In this document: piece by piece, positions 48,376 through 59,635 of the stretch
How the letters are laid out: each line of letters starts with the position of its first letter
Numbering within the stretch: the first letter of the stretch is position 1
Assembly (NCBI GenBank): GCA_030159075.1
Contig: BROG01000079.1
Span: 687,001 to 751,000 of the forward strand
Direction of reading: 5' to 3'
DNA: 64,000 nt
Origin: Atrina japonica
Taxonomy: Eukaryota; Mollusca; Bivalvia; Pterioida; Pinnidae
Translations under genes and position numbers: made by a program
Notes under the pieces: generated by a model
What the model was told of the DNA's origin: nothing
What the model saw: the letters and a program-made list of their open reading frames with translations, nothing else
Databases searched by the model: none

Positions 48376-48394
48376 GTCATAGATATGGACGGTC

Positions 48395-48790
48395 TGCACA
48401 ATAACCTTTGTAGGTAAGCTTGGACCACAATATTTCAAGGGCAGATCAGCACGGCAGAGCAGCACGCTAACCTTTGTAGGTAAGCTTGGGCCATTATATT
48501 GCAAGGACTGATCAGCATGCTAACCTTTGTTGGTAAGCTTGGACCATTATATTGCAAGGGCGGATGAGCATGGTAATCTTTGTTATACTGCAGAGCAAGG
48601 GCAGATCAGCATAGTACACTCTGTAGGCTTGGTCCACTTTATTAAAGGATAGATCAGCATGGTGCACTTTGCAGTTAGACTTGGTCCACTATAAAACAGA
48701 GGAGATCAACATGCTATACTCTGCAGGTCCATCATATTAAAGGATGGACCATCAGGCTATATGTACACTTTGTGGGTAGACTTGGAACAA
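48395..48790. repeat. Tandem array, ~60-bp unit, ~6 copies, decaying to the right
   Basis: Units: AACCTTTGTAGGTAAGCTTGG, ACCATTATATTGCAAGGGC, GATCAGCATG. Abuts the previous array. Confidence 0.8.
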
Positions 48791-49734
48791 TAGGAAGCCA
48801 AATGCTATAACCACGTATGTATTTATCAATGTCAAGGTTACAGGGCATGTAACTATACATGATCAATTATGCAGACTTCTGTTTATATAATAGTTTATAT
48901 TTGCCATAATTTGATTTTGTGTCTAGTCTACCAGAAGAACTGAACATTGTATAATGCAAAATCGCAGAACATGTGGTTATGTTTTAACTGTTTATCAGTT
49001 GCTACGGTAATGAAAGGAACCACAAGTATGCAAAAAGTTTTAATGAATTCAAATACATAAGGTAAGTTATAAAAAGCTGAGGCAGCATTTACAAGACCAT
49101 TTGCAGTGAAATAGTGTAAAATCAATATCATGTTATGGAATGTTTCAATCGATGGCAACTGTCAGAATATTTTCTGTTTTTCTATCCCAACCACATATCA
49201 TCTGCAAGCATTTTTGTATTAACTGGGATTTAAATATTCTTAACTGAATTGAAATGTTAGACGTGTTTTTAAACTTATAAATAAACATCAAGAACTGCAC
49301 ATATCATCATTTTCAACCTTACAAACATTAATCTGACTTAAATATCAGGCATATTTTGGAATCTGTCCATATTGTTTGCTAAATTTATTCCAGATTAAAA
49401 TTTTTGGAATTTGTACAAAGTCCACCATTTTCATCAGTGACCATTTAACATGCACACTTGAAATGCCTTCTGTCCTGTGCATCGTACATACATTTAAATA
49501 AGCTCTGATTGAGTGCCCCGATTGAGTGCCATAAGTTAATCGCATAAAGTGTTTGAACGCATAATCTCCTCAAAATCAGGGGTATAAATACACCTTGCAT
49601 AAAATGGATACAATAACATGATTATGGTAGGTAATTACTTCACCAGAGATTGTGCATTTAAAAGAACCAGACTTAAAGCCTCTTATAGATGACATTTGTA
49701 TCTAAATCCTACTTAATGACACTTGTTAACAATA
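48791..49734. other. Non-coding stretch, nothing recognised
   Basis: Unique AT-rich sequence between arrays. Confidence 0.35.
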
Positions 49735-50790
49735 CAAAACACCAACATATCCACCTTTTTGCTCTCCACCAATGTGAAGTATTTATTTTCCTATCAAGTT
49801 CAACCTAGCTGTCCAAATACCATGACATCAATGTTAACTGCAGTTGTCAGTATTAATTATACCATCAAGTTCAACCTACATGTATGTACTTTCCTTTCAA
49901 TCCATCAATTTTCAGCATAATTGGACTATCAAGTTTAAACTATTCACCACCCATTCCCAAAATGTTAAGTATAATTATACTATCGAGTTCAATTTACCCA
50001 CCTTCTGTTCCACCAGTGTTAAGTGCAACTGAACTACTAAGTTCAACCTATCCACCTTCTGTTCAACCAGTGTTAAGTATAATTTTACTATCAAGTTCAA
50101 CCTTTTCACCTTCCATTCTGCTAATGTTAAGTATAACTGCATTATCTAGTTCAATCTATCCACCTTTTTGATCCATCAATGTTAAGTATAATTGTACTAT
50201 CAAGTTCAACATATCCACTCTCTGTTCCATCAGTGTTAAGTGTAACTGTACTATTAAGTTCAATATATCCACCTTTTTGATCCACCAATGTTAAGTATGA
50301 TTATACTATAAAGTTCAATATATCCACTTTCTGTTCCACCAGTGTTAAGTGCAACTTGACTATTAAGTTCAATATATCCACCTTTTTGTTCCACCAGTTT
50401 TATATGAAACTGTACTATCACTTTCAACCTATCCACGCTGTGTTCCACCAAAGATAAGTGTAACTGTACTATCAAGTTCAACCTATCCACACTGTGTTCC
50501 ACCAGTGTTAAGTGTATCAGTCCTATTAATGTCAATCTCTCCATCCTTTTATTCTATCAATGTTAAGTGTAAATATATCTGTACTATTAAGGTAAACCTA
50601 TCCACTCTCTATTACACCAGTGTTAAGGTTTTTATATCAATATATTCACCTTAAGCTTCATCAAAGTTAAGTGCTAGTTTAAAACCAACACATGTGCCTT
50701 TTGTTCCACCAATTACGTTAAGTTCAACATATCCACTTCAACTGATGTCAAGTGTAATTTTAATATCAAAACATCCACCATATACATCTA
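49735..50790. repeat. Minisatellite, 54-bp unit, ~19 copies
   Basis: GTTAAGTATAATTATACTAT, CAAGTTCAACCTATCCACCT, TCTGTTCCACCAGT; spacing is 54 between 49964, 50018 and 50072. Since 54 is a multiple of 3, frames stay open and give 18-residue repeats on both strands (49884-50171 plus, 50260-50544 minus). Confidence 0.93.
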
Positions 50791-50834
50791 TAAACATGAA
50801 CAGGTGGTAAGAAAAGCACACTTGAACCAAGAGT

Positions 50835-51049
50835 GCTAAAAACTGTAAAACTTAAAAATATACAAAAAAAATGGAAATCTTATGAAATATAAAAAATCTA
50901 AATCTAATAAAATATAAAAATTTGGAAACCTTATGAAACACAAAAATAAACTGGAAATCTTATGAAATACAAAAATTTTGAAAACTTATGAAATACCAAA
51001 AAAAGACAAAACTGGAAATCTTATGAAATACAAAAACTGGAAATATAAT
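50835..51049. repeat. ~24-bp tandem array, left part
   Basis: Units of AACTGGAAATCTTATGAAAT plus ACAAAA. The array resumes at 53870 after a 2.8-kb insert. Confidence 0.85.
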
Positions 51050-52249
51050 ACAAGATGCCCAAGGGGCCTTAAGTCGCTCACCAGGTAAAATTGGTCAATA
51101 TTGCAGAAAACAAAACATGTGTGAAAGATAAAATGGCTAATAAACAATGAAAAACAGTAGGCTCATTGGGCCTTTAAAGCGATATAAGCTGTCACAATGA
51201 TTATTTTTGTCCCCTTACATACAGTCGAGAATATGATAAAATGTGTGTTCAAATACATTATCAAACACGTAAAACGTTGTAAAAGATCTTCTGTTTGAAG
51301 TTATTTGTTTTATTAGAGTTTAAGTTTTCCCATACCTTAAAAACTCCAGTTGTATTTCCGTATGCAGTGACCTTTCAGATAAACTCTTTCGCCACATCAA
51401 ATGTACTTCGTAATTCGGCCAGGGGATCTCGGTCCTTTACGCTCTTGGACTATGTTAAAGTCGGCTGATTTTTATGTGTTTTATATTTATTTTTAAAATA
51501 CAGGGTGTGATTTTTATTGGAAAGTGCATGTATTATGTAAAATATATGCTTTTCAACACTATTTTAAATACCTTAAGAAAATCGGATGAATATATGAATA
51601 AATGTATCAGGTCACTAAAAGAATTTTTTCCCGATATTTAATGTCAATGCTGACATTGACAAAAATCAAAACAATATAACTGTGAAAAGTATGCGTACCT
51701 CATGTTTTACAATCATGACACCATGTCCGATGGAGTTGGTCAGTTCGTGATCATATGTGTCAAGAATGATAAAGCCGAGAATGATATAGGACGAGTTAAA
51801 TATGGGTTGAGATCACCCAATATACCCGGCACATGGACAATTTCTGAAATGAATGTTTTGAAACAACGAAAAATACAAACTTTGCTTGATTTAGGTATGA
51901 AATGATGATGTACGAAAATAAACTCAAAGGGTAATAAGAATAGAATGTATATTAACTACAAATAGCTCGTGTTTATTGGTCACTCGGTAATCTTTGTAAA
52001 AATTTATAAAAAGTTAATTTGCAATGCTCAAAGTATGACGGACAAAAAATAACTGATATCACAGGTTACGTCTAGCATGATTCTTGCAATTTTATACATA
52101 CAGTTGTTATTCTAACCACCAGATGGTCTCTTTGGAATATATATGAGATAGAATATCACATAAAATGGGCATGTAAAATTTTTTCACCTACGACAGCTCA
52201 TATGGCTTTAAAACACCTGAGTGAAATGTATTTTAATGACAATATAGTG

Positions 52250-53200
52250 AAAAGCAATCAAAAGCATGAAAAATTCAATGAAAAGGGGAATTAACTTGCA
52301 TAAAGGTAGACTTGCCTTTCCGACTTTTCTATAGATCTTTCAAGATACATGTAATGTACCGCAACAGTCGAAAACATGCGAAATCCATTTAAAAGGGAAA
52401 ATAACTTTCACAAGGATCACCCTCACAATTTTTGCACAATAATTTTTTTGTAGATCTTTGTGGTGATCACTTAATAATAGGGAAAAACAGTCCAAAACAT
52501 GAAAATATCCACTTAAAAGGGGAAATAACTCCCATAAGGATTAACTTGACAATTTAATTCCTGTTGACTTTTTCATAGATCTCTGCGTACTTAACATATT
52601 CGCGTCTTTCTCTTTCTCTCTATCTATTATATTTTTCAAGATAATAAGACAAAACTGTCAAAAACATGAAAAATTCAATTAAAAGGGGAAATAACTCCCA
52701 TAAGGGGCGACCTGACAATTTCGGCCGTATTACCTTTTTTGTAGATCTTCGCATGCTGAACATTTTTGCTCATTTCCCTTTTACTCTACCTATTATATTT
52801 TTCAAGATAATGTCAAAAAACATCCAAAAACATGAATAATTCACAAATGTTTGTTTGTTTATTGTTGTTTACATCCCACTCAAGAATCTTTCACTCATAT
52901 AGAGACATCACCAAATGCCGGTGAAGCGCTTCAAATTTTGGCCATTGAGCAGTGAGGGTTCTTTTACATGCCGACACCCTCTGTGACACAGGACTTCGGT
53001 TTTTACTGTCTCAATCTGAAGGACAGGAAACCAACCAGATGGACTCGAACTCGCAACCTCTTGATCAAGAGTCGAGTGCACTACCGACAGAGCCAGGTCA
53101 GCTCGAATAATTCACAAAAGGGGAAATAACTCACATAAGGGTTGACCCAACACTTTCCACCAAATTGAAATATTTGTAGATTTTTGCAAACTGCTCATTT
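52250..53200. repeat. ~115-bp tandem repeat, ~5-6 units, inside the 2.8-kb element
   Basis: Units: ACATGAAAAATTCAATTAAA, AGGGGAAATAACTCCCATAAG, GACCTGACAATTT, GTAGATCTTTGC. The fifth unit is split by the SINE at 52848. Confidence 0.85.
52848..53104 (-). mobile_element. SINE family B with perfect 14-bp target duplication
   Basis: GAATAATTCACAAA flanks it exactly (52834-52847 and 53105-53118). On the minus strand: head GAGCTGACCTGGCTCTGTCG, B-box GAGTTCGAGTCC, family body, ACATCCCACTC/AAACAACAATAAACAAAC tail. Confidence 0.96.
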
Positions 53201-53440
53201 TAAGGTAACGGTTTTTTCTCTAGCTTTAATAATTTTGGAGATACATGTACATGTATCAAATCAAAAATATCTGCTGACTCATTCGTTCTATATTAAGCCA
53301 TGGCAGCCATGTTTGGTCCTAGCCCCATTTCATCTGCAAACTATCAAGTTTGGTTCAAATTGGTCCAATGGTTCTGGAGTAGTCAAAAATGTTGAAAATT
53401 TTACCCCCAAAAAAAATATTTTATATTTACTTAGGTGCCT

Positions 53441-53470
53441 GTGACCTTGACCTTTGACCCAATGACCTTG
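53441..53470 (-). promoter_or_regulatory. Clustered nuclear-receptor-like half-sites (DR1 and ERRE-like)
   Basis: TGACCTTGACCTTTGACCC, read on the minus strand, contains GGGTCAAAGGTCA (a perfect DR1 of two half-sites) and TCAAGGTCA (extended single half-site); another TGACCT follows. It lies inside the repeat element. Binding or function is untested. Confidence 0.4.
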
Positions 53471-53869
53471 AAATTTTGTCAAAATGATCCTCAGATAATT
53501 CCTAACAACTTTCTCATATATCTTTTTTATACAAAAAGTTGATCAGTCAATTTGTAATACAAATATACCCCGTGTTACTGAAGTGTCCTCTAGTGGCTCG
53601 ATTATGGACAGATTTCATTTTCTTTCACAAACTTTGCAGATATTCACTTTACAATCATGCATACAAAATGTGAAATTTTATCTGATCATTGGTTCATGAG
53701 AAGAAGATGTACCAAGTTTCAGTCCTTTTTTGGCCCCTTTTGGTCTTATCCCTTTTACATTCGCAAACTTTATGGGGCTTCACATGGGAATGCTATATGC
53801 CAAGTTTCGTTAAAATTGGCCCACTGATTCTTGAGAAGAAGATGTTTAAATGCAAAAGTTAACAGACAC

Positions 53870-54095
53870 AAAAACTGGAAATCTTATGAAATACAAAAAA
53901 AGATGGAAATCTTATGAAATACAAAAATCTGGAAATGTAATAAAACACAAAAAACTGGAAATCTAATTAAATACATAAAATTGAAATCTAATGAAATACA
54001 AATAACTGGAAATCTTATAAAATACAAACAAAATAGAAATATTATGAAATACAAAAAACTGGAAATCTAATAAAATACAAAAATCATATAAGCAT
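53870..54095. repeat. ~24-bp tandem array, right part
   Basis: AACTGGAAATCTTATGAAAT units resume, then decay (AAATCTAATAAAATAC). Confidence 0.85.
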
Positions 54096-55113
54096 AATAT
54101 ACAATTGTATTTAAAATCTTAAAATTAAAAAAAAAAACAACTCGGAAACCTTATAAATATAACTGCTGATTAATAGTACAAGTTTCTTCTTGAATATAAA
54201 ATAAATAACTATAAACTAAGCGTGCTCCACTCCTCTTAAATTAATATATGAAATTCTTCTCTTGCATAGACTTTAGATTAAAATTTTTAATAAACACATT
54301 TTACCTCAGACAGGTGACAACTGAAAAAAAAACAACAAACAAATCTGTAGATTGATGACAACTGTAGCGTATTATAATTGATAAAATAGACAAGATAGGG
54401 AGGCAAAAACTGAAAAGATAATATTTAACTTTAGTATTAAGACAAAACGGACCATTGCTGAGATCTCATAGACACAAACAGATCTGACGTCCTTGGACAT
54501 ATATATACATGTATATATACCTTTACAGGCAAATCAATTTCACACCTGATGTACATTTTTAAATGAATTGTAATCAGGTTTCGATGCACAATACAATGTA
54601 GATTGTAGAGAATATTTTGTACGTCTTCAAAAACTTCAGTAATTGAAAAAGAAGAATAAAAGTCCTATTTTAGCCTCAAAAGATGAAATCGGGACAGTTC
54701 CAAACAAAATATAGGTCAGTATGTCATGCTCTGTCTGCATATGATTAAATCAGTTCAAACTGCAGGTGCCAGCACAACAATTTAAATGCAGTAAAAAAAG
54801 ATTGTTGAAAAGCTATATATTTTTGTCTTCATAAATATATACTGCAAGGCTGTCTGGGTATTTAAATATTTTGCAACAAAAAAAAAGGTTTTAATTTATA
54901 TGAAAAAAAAAGATTCATGGCAGATTTAGCAGAGCTCAGAAAATTTTGTCACAAATACTGATAAAAATAATATATATATATATAAAAAGTTTGAATATGT
55001 ATAGAATGACAAAGATGTTTATCATAATCAAAGAAAATTTAAAGATAGCTTATCTTAGCAAATAAAGATATGAAATGTTTATGAAAGATTCCTTGCTGTT
55101 TGTTATATAACAA
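54096..55113. other. Non-coding AT-rich stretch
   Basis: Short TATATA runs (54500-54520, 54970-54982). Nothing else recognised. Confidence 0.35.
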
Positions 55114-55242
55114 TACAGTCTTTATAGGGAGGTGGTCTTTACATAGAGGTTGATTTGTACACAAATGGTACTGTATGAAACAGGTCTTTATGACCAAGGG
55201 TGTCTTTATACACAGGTGGTCGCTAAAGCTGGTTTTACTGTA
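55114..55242. mobile_element. TA-type MITE, subtype c
   Basis: TACAGTCTTTATAGGGAGGT, GATTTGTACACAAATGGTAC, AGGTGGTCGCTAAAGCTGG, ending TTTTACTGTA. Confidence 0.75.
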
Positions 55243-55305
55243 TTTTTATTTGCCTTACAATATAAAGAAGAAGCTGAGTCTTAAATTATCTTGATGTGCA
55301 TACTA

Positions 55306-55396
55306 TTAATTCATCAACCCTGGAAAAACAATAGACTCTTCTGTAAATCAAGGACTTAGACCAGTCCATATGTGTCTTTAGGGGTAAATGGATTAA
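55306..55396 (-). mobile_element. 91-bp TTAA MITE
   Basis: TTAATTCATCAACCCTGGAA ... TTAGGGGTAAATGGATTAA with TTAA at both ends. Confidence 0.85.
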
Positions 55397-55524
55397 AAAT
55401 AAGCTGTGGTGACTACTGGCATGTTCAGAAATTCTGAGAGATGAAATATTTAGTGTATAAATAGAGCTTGGATAAATGTGAATTTGGAACAATGATAGAA
55501 ATTCAGTTTTTATGAAGTAATAAC

Positions 55525-55845
55525 AAGATGAGTTTGTGAAACACAAATGCCCCCCGGTCCCAACAAATTTCTATGCTGGCAAACAATATGTATACTTTAA
55601 ATATTGCAATGTCCTACATTTTGACCCCACCCCACTCCCAGGGGCATGTGATGTCAGTGAAGTGTGAGCAACCCTTAGATGAACTTACAGTCTAAGTTTG
55701 GTTACTGTATCACAATCCAAACTTAAAATATTGCACTTTCTATGTAAGCGGGACAGAATTACGGACACATGGACAGACAGACGGATGATCCAAACACTAG
55801 ATGCCCCAGCGGACCTTTCAGACCTGAGGCATAAAAAGTAAAAGA
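55525..55845. repeat. Dispersed repeat 3 (GATGCCCCAGCGGACC end)
   Basis: Begins near GATGAGTTTGTGAAACACAAA, TGCCCCCCGG; ends ACGGACACATGGACAGACAGA, GATGCCCCAGCGGACCTTTC, GAGGCATAAAAAG. A piece of this end recurs near 11620. Terminal class unknown. Confidence 0.5.
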
Positions 55846-55978
55846 TTATATAATTACACAAAATGAAAAATGATTTCATATGAAGAAGTTATATTACAAA
55901 CACACAAATGATCCCTAACCATTAAAATGTATGGAGGGGCTTCATTTGGCTATCCAGTCATAACACCTATTCAACAAA

Positions 55979-56185
55979 GTGTGTGTATGTGTGTGCATGT
56001 ATGTGTGTGTGTCTGTGTGTATGTTGTGTGCATGTGTATGTGTGTGTATGTGTCTGTGTGTGTGTATGCATGTGTACATGCATGTAGAATATGTGTGTGT
56101 ATTCTGTTTCTGTCTGTGTGTGCATCTGTGTGTACATGTGTATATGTATGAGTGTGTATATGTGTATGTGTGTTTGATGTGCATG
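55979..56185. repeat. TG-rich microsatellite with ATG/CTG interruptions
   Basis: Imperfect (TG)n. Cys/Val/Met-rich and Thr/His-rich ORFs in all frames are composition artefacts. Confidence 0.95.
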
Positions 56186-56227
56186 CATTTTGTTTCTGTC
56201 TGTGAGTAAACACATATGACAGGATTG

Positions 56228-56232
<5 letters not shown>

Positions 56233-56268
<36 letters not shown>
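56233..56268. repeat. (CT)n microsatellite
   Basis: About 18 CT units. Confidence 0.95.
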
Positions 56269-56270
<2 letters not shown>

Positions 56271-56749
56271 TCTGAGTCCCTATGTTTCTCAATCTTTCTC
56301 TTCGCCATGTGACCATGTTCATCATCACAAAAAAAGCACAATCAGAATGATATTGCTCTCAGACAAAAACAAGTCAGGATATAAAAAATGATAACAGATT
56401 TATTTATATATCTGATTGTACAGAGTTTAACATTTAAGTAGATTGTACTGTAAAGTCAATATAAACATATGATGACTTGGAGCGATAACCTTAAACTGTC
56501 ACATTTCAACACTCATTCCGTATGGCATGTGAGGATGACATTTTCCTTGTGTTGACATTTTCATGAAAAGTAAAAGTAAAAAAAAAAAATATGTGTCTAA
56601 GCTAAACAACACTCCAAGTATCATATAGATCTGAACTCCGTGGGGGGGGGGTAGATGTCCAGTGTTTACCTGTCTGTCTTAATTAAACGAGTCCCTGAAT
56701 CTACCCAAATCAGATACAGATTAACCTCTATTATAAGTTAATGTGACAC
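56269..56749. other. Non-coding stretch
   Basis: G-run at 56642-56651. Nothing else recognised. Confidence 0.35.
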
Positions 56750-57345
56750 TGAAGGGTATGTACATAAGTAATAAGCTAGTAACCATTCTATCCAAATATT
56801 GTAATAAGCTAGTATCAGTTTCTATCCAAATATTATAATAAACTACATGTAGTAACCAGTCTATGCAAATATTGTAATAAGCTTATGTAACCAGTCCATC
56901 AAAATATGTAATAAGCTAGTTACCCATCTATCCAAATATTGTAATAAGCTATCAAAATATGTAACAAGCTAGTAACCAGTCTATCCAAATACTGTAATAA
57001 GCTTATGTATCCATGCAGTCTAGCAAAATATGTAATAAGCTAGTAACCAGTCTATCCAAATATTGTAATAAGCTTATGTAACCACTCTATCCAAATATTG
57101 TGGTAATCAGTCCATCAAAATATGTAATAAGCCAGTAACCAGTCTATCTTGTATTGTAATAAGCTAGTAATCAGTCTAGTAACCTGTCTATCTTATATTG
57201 TAATAAGCTAATAACCAGCCTATCTAAATATTGTAGTAATCAGTCTATCAAAATATGTAATAAGCTAGTAACCAGTCTATCTTATATTGTAATAAGCTTA
57301 TGTAACCAGTCTTTCAAAATATGTAATAAGTTTACTGCTAATAAC
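56750..57345. repeat. ~33-bp minisatellite, first block
   Basis: Units of AATAAGCTAGTAACCAGTCT, ATCCAAATATTGT; variants with AAAATATGT. Confidence 0.93.
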
Positions 57346-57814
57346 CAACATGAATAATCCAGTACTTAGCCTATATTTCGCTCACTTTGATTACTACATT
57401 AACGCCTCAAATCATACACAATGAGAATACTCAACCAGAAGAAATTTTTACTGTGCCAGATTGTGATGTCATAGTAATTTGTCAGAATTTTCTAACGTTG
57501 CATTGACTACTTTGCAACTCTCATGTTTTTTTCAAATTACTGGTAAAAGAAAGTTGTGATTCATCGTAATATTACAGCTGTAAACCCATCATTCATTTGC
57601 AGTATAGGTTCAATATATTTTCTTTGATTTTTTCAAACATTTATTTATCCTCGATTTATCCTCAAATTTGAAATGGTAATCCAAACTCCGCAGAATTATA
57701 TATTGAACGTCTCTGATTGGTCACCTAATTCACATGGCATCTGAATGATTTCTACTGCATAATGCGTTCAAGCCCACTGGAGGGACTTTAACCGGAAGAG
57801 GGTGCTGTAATCAA
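57346..57814. other. Unclassified ~450-bp sequence interrupting the 33-bp array
   Basis: The array stops near 57345 and resumes at 57815. The middle has no unit. Weak inverted similarity (CACTTTGATTACTAC left, GTAATCAATCGAGT right) may be chance. Confidence 0.4.
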
Positions 57815-58085
57815 TCGAGTTAGCTAGTAACCAGCCTATCCAAATATTGTAGTGAGCTAGTATCGACCAGTCTATCAAAACATGTAACAAGCTAGTGACC
57901 AGTCTATTCAAATATTGTACTGAGCTAGTGACGAGTCTATTTAGATATTGTAATAAGCCTGTAACTAGTCTATTTAAATATTGTAATACTGTTAACCAAT
58001 CTATCCAAATATTGTAATAAGCTGGTGACCAGTCTATTCAAACATTGTAGTCAGCTGGTAACCAGTCTATCTAATAATTCAATAA
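57815..58085. repeat. ~33-bp minisatellite, second block
   Basis: AGCTAGTAACCAGCCTATCC, AAATATTGTAGTGAGCTAGT units, more diverged than the first block. Confidence 0.9.
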
Positions 58086-58515
58086 ATTGTTTACAGATGT
58101 AATGCAGTGACCGTTAAACATCTTTACAAAACTTTACAGTTGACCTGTAAGTCACCTGTCAAGGGGTCGTATCTTAATCATAACTAGACTCTCTCTTGTT
58201 AAAACCCACCACTTGTCAATCTGATATCTTCCTCCTCAATTAGCTATAATCAATTTCTATGTAAATCATCAGCTGATAAAAGTTTACAAGAGACAACAAA
58301 TGTATATCTTGTGTAATTACCATGTCAATGTAACCTGTGTTGATGTATATTGACTATAGCTTCTTATAGATGTGTAGTAATGAGGGAATACACTTTATAT
58401 GTTACCTGTACTCAGGTGTAGTAGATACACAGGTTATTCTTACTCTTATTACAAAGACCTTCCAAAATGAACCAATTTACCCGACAGAATCAGAATCAGG
58501 TGTTTTTTTTAAAGG
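58086..58515. other. Non-coding spacer
   Basis: Nothing recognised; the 62-codon ORF at 58370 runs into a MITE. Confidence 0.35.
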
Positions 58516-58699
58516 TACACTAGAACCTGTTTTAAGAGTCCACTCCATCTGCCTCTGAACCGTGGTCTCTCTCAAGACAGGTGGTCTCTCAAAAGAGGTT
58601 TTATTTAAAGATTTCTTTAATCCAATGGTTTTCAAATTGTGCTCTCATGAAGCAGGTGGTCTTTATTGAGAGTGGTCTCTTAAGACAGGTTCAACTGTA
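58516..58699. mobile_element. TA-type MITE, subtype b (184 bp)
   Basis: Left end TACACTAGAACCTGTTTTAA, right end CTCTTAAGACAGGTTCAACTGTA. Interior GGTGGTCTCTCAAAAGAGG. Confidence 0.85.
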
Positions 58700-58856
58700 C
58701 TGTTATATTGGATTTCATGACATTTGATTTCTATCATTAAATATTTACAGAAAATATCATCTACTGGGATGTTTTAAAAAAAAATGCATTAGATTGGGAA
58801 AGTAGGGGTAATGGTATGTTAAAAAACACTGTTTTAGATGTTCTGTGAGATCTGTA

Positions 58857-59251
58857 TACAGTGGAACCTGTCTTGTGAGACCACCACATCTACCTGTGAA
58901 ATCTGGTCTCTCAAGATAGGTGATTTCTACAAAGAATTATTTAACTACATGGTTTTCAGATTGTGGTATATCAAGGCATGTGGTCTTTAACTCATAAACC
59001 CCTGAAAAGCAATGGACTCTTCTGGAAATCAATGACTTAGACCAGTCCAAATGAGTCTTTAGGGATCCATGGGTTAAAAAGAAGTTTCATTCAAAGGATT
59101 ATTTAGGTAACTGATTTTCAAAATGTGGTCTCTCAAGACAGGTAATCTCTCAATTATTTAAAGGATTATCTAAGCAGTGGTTTTCAGAATGTGGTCTCAG
59201 AAGACAGGTGGTCCGTCACAAAAGTGGTCTTTCAAAACAGGTTTGACTATA
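58857..59251. mobile_element. TA-type MITE, subtype b, with nested TTAA MITE
   Basis: Left end TACAGTGGAACCTGTCTTGT, right end CTTTCAAAACAGGTTTGACTA. Internal GTGGTTTTCAGAATGTGGTCTC blocks are repeated three times. Split at GTGGTCTTTAAAAGAAG by the 91-bp element. Confidence 0.88.
58987..59077 (-). mobile_element. 91-bp TTAA MITE nested in a MITE
   Basis: TTAACTCATAAACCCCTGAA ... TTAGGGATCCATGGGTTAA with TTAA at 58987-58990 and 59074-59077. Removing one TTAA plus the body restores the host element. Confidence 0.9.
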
Positions 59252-59324
59252 TGGGCTATATAAATGTCATACAGGAAAATGTTGACTTACGCGCTATTTT
59301 TCATAATTTTATATTGGTATATGT

Positions 59325-59635
59325 CCAGTGTCCATAACAACATGGACATGAAGGTCCCTGGTTCGATCCCCGGTCGTGCCAGATTTTCAGAGGCAAGATT
59401 TCATCTCCTGTTCATACAGCTCTATGCCTAGATGGAGGACAAATGGTCCAGGATGTGTAGTTTTGATTACCTTCGTCAGATTTTACAAGTGTAGTTGCAC
59501 TTTAAAAACTGTTGGAAATATGGACCACTCAAACAAGGGCACTGAAACACATACACTGAACATCTCTCTCCCTGCCTGACAAAGAAGAGTGCCAAGCGTT
59601 TAAGTAGTCATGTCGCCCATTAAACCAAGCAAAAT
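59325..59635 (+). mobile_element. tRNA-derived SINE, family C (head 5' part decayed)
   Basis: B-box CTGGTTCGATCCCCGG, GTGCCAGATTTTCAGAGGC, CAGCTCTATGCCTAGATGG, ACTGTTGGAAATATGGACC, GAAACACATACACTGAACATC, GAGTGCCAAGCGTTTAAGT and a CGCCCATTAAACCAAGCAAA tail. No A-box could be placed. The ORF 59376-59579 is SINE sequence. Confidence 0.75.

Larger units (their letters stand above)
51050..53869. mobile_element. ~2.8-kb inserted element of the hairpin-end family
   Basis: Left end ACAAGATGCCCAAGGGGCCTT, AAGTCGCTCACC, as at 37363. Right part has TTGAGAAGAAGATGTTTAAAT, typical of the family, but the GTGAGC hairpin end is missing. The flanks are the same ~24-bp minisatellite, so the whole segment is an insertion. 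A 67-codon ORF (51702-51905) inside has no motif I can name. It also holds the ~115-bp tandem repeat and a SINE B. Confidence 0.65.

Noticed and set aside
50260..50544. ORF with an 18-residue repeat (minus), and its plus partner at 49884-50171
   Set aside because: Unit is 54 bp, a multiple of 3, so long open frames are expected in a non-coding array. Both strands are open equally.
49735..50790. Possible CRISPR array
   Set aside because: Whole units including the 'spacers' are similar to each other; this is a minisatellite in a eukaryotic genome. The same holds for the 21-, 56- and 70-bp arrays.
51702..51905. 67-codon plus ORF with ordinary protein-like composition
   Set aside because: It is inside a repeat insertion, short, and has no domain I can name; not enough to call a gene.
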